A stretch of DNA of 39,980 nt from NCBI GenBank assembly GCA_026399025.1, contig JAPLRU010000031.1, positions 1 to 39,980 of the forward strand, given 5' to 3'. The notes beneath the pieces were generated by a model. It worked only from the letters and a program-made list of their open reading frames with translations. It ran no database searches and was not told where the DNA came from. This stretch comes from Methylobacter sp. (GTDB lineage Bacteria; Pseudomonadota; Gammaproteobacteria; Methylococcales; Methylomonadaceae). Positions 35,541 to 39,980 of this stretch are shown in pieces. The position numbers and the translations under genes were made by a program. Within the stretch, counting starts at the first letter, position 1. Every line of letters starts with the position of its first letter.

Positions 35541-36646
35541 CAAAAGGAAAAATAAGTGTCCTGCTGGCAGCCATAATCGTATTGGCCGGCATAGGCATTT
35601 TCGCCGGACGCAGTAAGCAACCTGCCGCCGACATTGCTTTGGCGCCTAAGCCTGCGCTCAGCGTTACAGTAGTCCAGCCGCTCATGCTCGATATTCCTAT
35701 GACACTGACGGCCAACGGTTCGATAGCGGCATGGCAGGAGGCCATTATCGGCTCTGAAATAAGCGACCTGCGCTTGATCGAAGTGAATGTGCAGGTGGGG
35801 CAAACCGTAAAGAAAGGGCAGGTGCTGGCGGTTTTTTCCGACGAGAGCGTTTTAGCCGATGTCGCTCAAAGCCGGGCGGCGCTGGCCGAAGCCGAGGCAA
35901 ATTTGGCCGATGCCCGCGATAACGCCGAGCGGGCTCAACAGATCTCCGCGTCCGGCGCCTTAAGCAGTCAGCAAGTGAACCAATATCTGACCGGCGAAAA
36001 AACGGCGAATGCCAAAGTTCAATCAGCCAAGGCACAGCTGGATTCGCAATTGTTGCGGCTGAAATATACCAAGGTTTTAGCCGGCGATGACGGGGTTATT
36101 TCTTCCCGTAGCGCCACATTGGGAGCCGTCGCGGCAAAGGGCCAGGAGCTATTTCGGATGATCCGGCAAAACCGGCTGGAATGGCGGGGCGAAGTCACCG
36201 CGGCCGAAATGGCTCAACTCAAACTCGGCATCCCGGTTAACGTCGATGTGCCTAACGTTGGCGGCATCAAGGGCAAGATTCGCGCACTGGCGCCGACCTT
36301 GGACGAAAAGACCCGTAATGGTTTGGTCTACGTGGATTTACCCGAAGCCGCCCGGCACGGCTTGCGCGCGGGGATGTTCGCCAAGGGGGAATTCGAGATC
36401 GGCGTCATCCCCGGCCTGACTATTCCTCAGACTGCGCTGTCTTTGCGGGAAGGCTTTAGTTATGTGTTCAAGCTGGGCGAGCAAAACGGCTCGTTTGCCA
36501 AGGTCTCCCAGATCAAAAGTCAACTGGGCCGAAGAATCGGCGACAGTCTGGAAATACTTTCGGGGCTCAAGCCGGGGGATAGGCTGGTTGCCGGCGGCGC
36601 CTCGTTCCTGACCGATGGCGATACTGTGCAGGTGGTGCAGCCATGA
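35537..36646 (+). CDS. Periplasmic adaptor (membrane fusion protein) of an RND pump
   Basis: A 369-residue HlyD/AcrA-type adaptor. An N-terminal membrane anchor (ISVLLAAIIVLAGIGIFAG) lacks a lipobox. The lipoyl halves (VQVGQTVKKGQVLAVF and LGAVAAKGQELFRM) flank a helical hairpin of about 95-165. The beta-barrel domain follows. It bridges the RND transporter and the outer-membrane channel in the periplasm. Overlaps of 4 nt with both neighbours (ATGA at each end). Confidence 0.92.
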   Translation: MTKGKISVLLAAIIVLAGIGIFAGRSKQPAADIALAPKPALSVTVVQPLMLDIPMTLTANGSIAAWQEAIIGSEISDLRLIEVNVQVGQTVKKGQVLAVFSDESVLADVAQSRAALAEAEANLADARDNAERAQQISASGALSSQQVNQYLTGEKTANAKVQSAKAQLDSQLLRLKYTKVLAGDDGVISSRSATLGAVAAKGQELFRMIRQNRLEWRGEVTAAEMAQLKLGIPVNVDVPNVGGIKGKIRALAPTLDEKTRNGLVYVDLPEAARHGLRAGMFAKGEFEIGVIPGLTIPQTALSLREGFSYVFKLGEQNGSFAKVSQIKSQLGRRIGDSLEILSGLKPGDRLVAGGASFLTDGDTVQVVQP

Positions 36647-39600
36647 ACGTGTCCTCATGGTGTATCCGCAATCCCATTCCGGCGCTGATGTTGTTTGTGC
36701 TGCTGAGTTTCGGCGGGATATTGAGTTTTCAGTCGATGAAAGTTCAAAATATGCCGGATCTGGACTTACCCACGGTGACGGTCAGCGCCTCTTTGCCCGG
36801 CGCCTCGCCGTCCCAGCTGGAAAGCGAGGTGGCGCGTAAGATCGAAAACGCTATCGCCACTTTGCAAGGTCTAAAGCATATCACCACAAAAGTGCAGGAT
36901 GGCAGCGTCACCATTACTGCCGAGTTCCGGCTGGAAAAACCGGTGCAGGAAGCGCTGGACGACATACGCTCCGCCGTGTCCAAAGTGCGCTCCGATCTAC
37001 CGGGCGATTTGCGCGACCCGGTCGTTACCAAGTTGGATTTGGCCGCTTCCCCGATCCTGGCGTTTACCGTCGCCTCCGCCCGGCGCGATGACGAAGCGCT
37101 GTCCTGGTTTGTAGAAGAGACGGTTGCCAAAAAGTTGCTCAGTGTCCGAGGTGTGGGCCAAGTTAGCCGGGTGGGCGGCGTTAGCCGGGAAGTGACCATT
37201 GCCCTGGATCCGGTCAAATTACAATCGCTGGGCGCTACGGCGGCCGATATTTCCCGCCAATTACGCGCGATACAAAGAGAAAGCGCCGGCGGGCGGGCTA
37301 ATTTGGGCAGCGGCGAGCAGCCCTTACGCACCTTGGCCAACGTTGCTTCGGTAGAAGAAATGCGGCCGCTGCAACTGTCGCTGGCGGACGGGCGCAGTAT
37401 CCGGCTCGACCAGGTCGCAACAATCGACGACACGGTGGCGGAGCCTCGAGCCCTGGCCTTGCTTAACGGCAAACCGGTGGTAGCGTTTGAAGTGACCCGC
37501 AGCCGCGGTGCCAGCGACGTCGAAGTGGGCGAGGGCGTGCAAAAAGCCTTAGCGGAATTGCGCCTTGCCAATCCGGATATCGAATTTACCGAGGCGTTCA
37601 ATTTTGTCACCCCGGCACAGGAAGAATTCCAGGGTTCGATGACCATGCTTTACGAAGGCGCTTTGTTGGCGATATTGGTGGTATGGCTGTTTTTAAAAGA
37701 TTGGCGGGCGACTTTTATCTCTTCCGTAGCCTTGCCGCTGTCGATAATTCCGGCCTTTTTGGGCATGGACTATTTAGGCTTTTCCCTGAACGGCATCACT
37801 TTGTTGGCCTTGTCTTTAGTGGTTGGCATCCTGGTGGATGATGCGATTGTCGAAGTGGAAAACATCGTGCGCCATTTGCGTATGGGCAAAACGCCTTATC
37901 AGGCGGCGATGCAGGCGGCCGATGAAATCGGTCTGGCGGTGGTCGCCACCACGTTCGCACTGGTTGCGGTATTTTTGCCGACGGCGTTCATGAGCGGAAT
38001 TGCCGGGCGCTTCTTCAAGCAATTCGGCTGGACCGCAGCGCTGGCGGTGCTGGCTTCGCTGGTCGTGGCGCGGATGCTGACGCCGATGATGGCCGCTTAT
38101 CTGTTGAAAGACAGCGGCCACTTCGAGCCGCCGGAAGGGCGCATCATGAAAATCTATATGAAACTGGCGGCCTGGTGTTTGCAGCATCGCCTGACCACGA
38201 TAGCGGCTGCGGCGGCGTTTTTCGTCGGTTCCTTGCTGCTGATTCCTTTATTGCCCACGGGCTTCATACCGCCGGATGATAACCCTCAAACCCAGGTTTT
38301 TGTCGAATTATCGCCCGGCGCCGGCCTTGCCCAAACCGGCGCCTCGGCGGAAGCCGCCCGGCAACTGGTGGCAAACGTGCCTTTTATAAAATCGGTTTAT
38401 ACCACCATCGGCGGCGGTTCAGCCGGCGGCGATGCTTTTGCCGCCTCTCAAAACGGCGAAGTACGTAAAGCCACGTTGACGATTACACTGGCTAACCGGC
38501 AAGACCGGCCGGTGCGCAAACAAGTCATCGAGCAAAACATCCGGCAGGCGCTGCAAAACCTGCCCGGCGTGCGCACCAAAGTGGGCCTCGGCGGATCGGG
38601 CGAGAAATACGTGCTGGTGCTGAGCGGCGACGATCCGCAGGCCTTAAGCACCGCCGCCCGTAACGTCGAGCGCGATCTTCGGACCATTTCCGGCCTCGGC
38701 AGTATCGCCTCCAGCGCCGCGCTGGTGAGGCCTGAAATTGCGGTACGAACGGATTTTGCCCGTGCCGCCGACTTGGGCGTCACTACCGCGGCTATCGCGG
38801 AGACGCTGCGCATCGCCACCTTAGGGGATTACGATTGGTCTTTGCCCAAGCTTAATCTTGCCCAGCGTCAGGTGCCGGTAGTGGTCAAACTGGCCGCAGA
38901 CGGCCGCAGCGATCTTTCGGTGCTGGAACGGCTCGCTGTGCCGTCAGGCAAAGCGGGTTCGGGAGCGGTGATGGTAAGCCAAGTGGCCGATCTGGAGCTT
39001 TCCAGTGGGCCCGCGGTCATTGATCGTTATGATCGTTCGCGCAATATCAATTTTGAAGTCGAACTCTCCGGCCTGCCGTTAGGGGATGTAACTAAGGCAG
39101 TGCAAAATTTGCCGAGCATTCGCAATCTGCCGGCCGGGGTAAAGCAGATTAATATCGGCGATGCCGAAATGATGGCCGAGCTTTTCGCCAGTTTCGGCCT
39201 CGCGATGCTGACCGGCGTTTTGTGCATATTCATCGTGCTGGTGCTGCTGTTCAAAGAGTTCTTACAACCGATCACCATTTTGGCGGCGCTGCCGCTTTCT
39301 TTCGGCGGTGGTTTTGTCGCGCTGTTGTTGACCGGCAAAGCGTTTTCGATGCCGTCGCTGATCGGGCTGATTATGCTGATGGGTATTGCGACCAAGAATT
39401 CCATATTGCTGGTCGAATATGCGATTGTTGCGCGGCGGGATCACGGCATGTCCCGAATGGATGCACTGCTGGATGCCTGCCGGAAACGCGCCCGCCCTAT
39501 CGTGATGACCACCATCGCGATGGGGGCCGGTATGTTGCCGATTGCGCTTGGCATGGGCGGCGCGGATTCATCGTTTCGCAGTCCGATGGCGGTCGCCGTG

Positions 39601-39753
39601 ATCGGCGGCTTGGTGACGTCCACCTTGCTCAGCTTGTTGGTGATTCCGGTGGCGTATACCTATTTGGATGATTTCAATAATGTAATCAAGACATTTTGGC
39701 GGCGCTACGCCGCCGCCAAAGCATTAGGAACTAAACCGGGAACTGCCGGTTGA
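36643..39753 (+). CDS. RND-family multidrug efflux transporter (AcrB/MdtBC type)
   Basis: A 1036-residue inner-membrane proton antiporter. It has the usual twelve helices and two large periplasmic loops. The proton-relay aspartates are in VVGILVDDAIVEVENIV (about 396-412) and the lysine in MGIATKNSILLVEYA (about 915). The length is standard. The HAE1-type character suggests drugs or other hydrophobic compounds as substrates rather than metals, although the exact substrate is open. It is the last gene of the operon. The 115 bp after its stop show no clear terminator before repeat element E. Confidence 0.94.
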   Translation: MNVSSWCIRNPIPALMLFVLLSFGGILSFQSMKVQNMPDLDLPTVTVSASLPGASPSQLESEVARKIENAIATLQGLKHITTKVQDGSVTITAEFRLEKPVQEALDDIRSAVSKVRSDLPGDLRDPVVTKLDLAASPILAFTVASARRDDEALSWFVEETVAKKLLSVRGVGQVSRVGGVSREVTIALDPVKLQSLGATAADISRQLRAIQRESAGGRANLGSGEQPLRTLANVASVEEMRPLQLSLADGRSIRLDQVATIDDTVAEPRALALLNGKPVVAFEVTRSRGASDVEVGEGVQKALAELRLANPDIEFTEAFNFVTPAQEEFQGSMTMLYEGALLAILVVWLFLKDWRATFISSVALPLSIIPAFLGMDYLGFSLNGITLLALSLVVGILVDDAIVEVENIVRHLRMGKTPYQAAMQAADEIGLAVVATTFALVAVFLPTAFMSGIAGRFFKQFGWTAALAVLASLVVARMLTPMMAAYLLKDSGHFEPPEGRIMKIYMKLAAWCLQHRLTTIAAAAAFFVGSLLLIPLLPTGFIPPDDNPQTQVFVELSPGAGLAQTGASAEAARQLVANVPFIKSVYTTIGGGSAGGDAFAASQNGEVRKATLTITLANRQDRPVRKQVIEQNIRQALQNLPGVRTKVGLGGSGEKYVLVLSGDDPQALSTAARNVERDLRTISGLGSIASSAALVRPEIAVRTDFARAADLGVTTAAIAETLRIATLGDYDWSLPKLNLAQRQVPVVVKLAADGRSDLSVLERLAVPSGKAGSGAVMVSQVADLELSSGPAVIDRYDRSRNINFEVELSGLPLGDVTKAVQNLPSIRNLPAGVKQINIGDAEMMAELFASFGLAMLTGVLCIFIVLVLLFKEFLQPITILAALPLSFGGGFVALLLTGKAFSMPSLIGLIMLMGIATKNSILLVEYAIVARRDHGMSRMDALLDACRKRARPIVMTTIAMGAGMLPIALGMGGADSSFRSPMAVAVIGGLVTSTLLSLLVIPVAYTYLDDFNNVIKTFWRRYAAAKALGTKPGTAG

Positions 39754-39867
39754 TTCCGCGATGTAAAATCAAGGATTGATCCGATTAAGTACTCCGGCCT
39801 GGGGGGCGGCATTTGTGATCGGCAAGCTTGTGTCAATCGCCTTAGCGACGTAACAACAATAAACGAC

Positions 39868-39980
39868 ATCGTTCCCACGCTCCGGAGGCTGTGAAAGTAT
39901 TATCAAAATCAGTTTAAAAACCTATTCACCACGAAGACACGAAGTTCACGAAGAAAAAATAATTGATTAAACTCAACACA
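39868..39980. mobile_element. MITE-like element E (partial, cut by window end)
   Basis: Begins ATCGTTCCCACGCTCCGGAG then GGCTGTGAAAGTATTATC and CACCACGAAGACACGAAG. This matches the inverse of the right half of element D (33060-33181) with scattered differences. The other half lies beyond the window. Confidence 0.8.

Noticed and set aside
36744-37646. Open frame of 300 codons opposite the RND transporter
   Set aside because: A composition-driven shadow in a high-GC gene; the RND frame has all family motifs.

Overview
The window reads as a chromosomal stretch of a gammaproteobacterium. FabA/FabB, TtcA, Slt70, a YcgN-type protein and RNase AM all have gammaproteobacterial character. The moderate GC content, the SmbP-type periplasmic protein and the dense small repeats would suit a methanotroph of the order Methylococcales, but that placement is inference from gene content, not a database result. 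No tRNA, rRNA, CRISPR array or intact transposase was recognised.

Layout. 1-340: mosaic of short repeat elements. 413-3768 (minus): an assimilatory nitrate transporter followed by a PP2C phosphatase/Ser-Thr kinase fusion, with a sigma54-like promoter in front. 4280-8747 (plus): a defence-like cluster with a RecQ helicase fused to a phosphoribosyltransferase, a DprA-like protein (a pairing reminiscent of ShosTA) and a frameshifted Fic protein. 8815-10189 (minus): YcgN-family protein and RNase AM. 10439-16970 (plus): two large NACHT-NTPase/FGE-fold proteins, a small helical protein between them, and the decayed 3' end of a reverse transcriptase. 17135-24268: ABC exporter, slt, fabA-fabB, a broken ttcA copy and an intact ttcA. 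24353-30635 (minus): secreted M36-like metallopeptidase and a PAS/GAF/GGDEF/EAL/CZB signalling protein. 30950-32564: SmbP, a possible insertion-sequence relic and a stand-alone M41-like protein. 33317-39753: a four-gene TetR/outer-membrane factor/adaptor/RND efflux operon.

Most interesting region: 10439-16970. The last 290 or so codons of the two NACHT proteins are close paralogues. Inside them, two 72-nt segments (13055-13126 and 16842-16913) differ at 11 positions, 8 of which have A in one copy. Eight of the nine changed codons are non-synonymous, and the segments are bracketed by 30 and 33 identical nucleotides. This is what the variable regions of a diversity-generating retroelement (DGR) look like, and the remnant between the genes resembles the C-terminus of a DGR-type reverse transcriptase. 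A repeat element abuts the break in that remnant, and no template repeat is visible. The reading is a pair of STAND/NLR-like sensors with ligand-binding ends once diversified by reverse transcription, now frozen or served in trans. The small protein and the second NACHT protein share an N-G-x-I-A-V-G-Q motif, at the C-terminus of one and the N-terminus of the other, which fits a bacterial amyloid-type (BASS-like) effector-receptor pair.

A second theme is repeat invasion. At least five copies of an element with GTTCCCACGCTCC inner ends lie in 40 kb, and other palindromic elements sit in frame inside the ABC transporter and slt genes.
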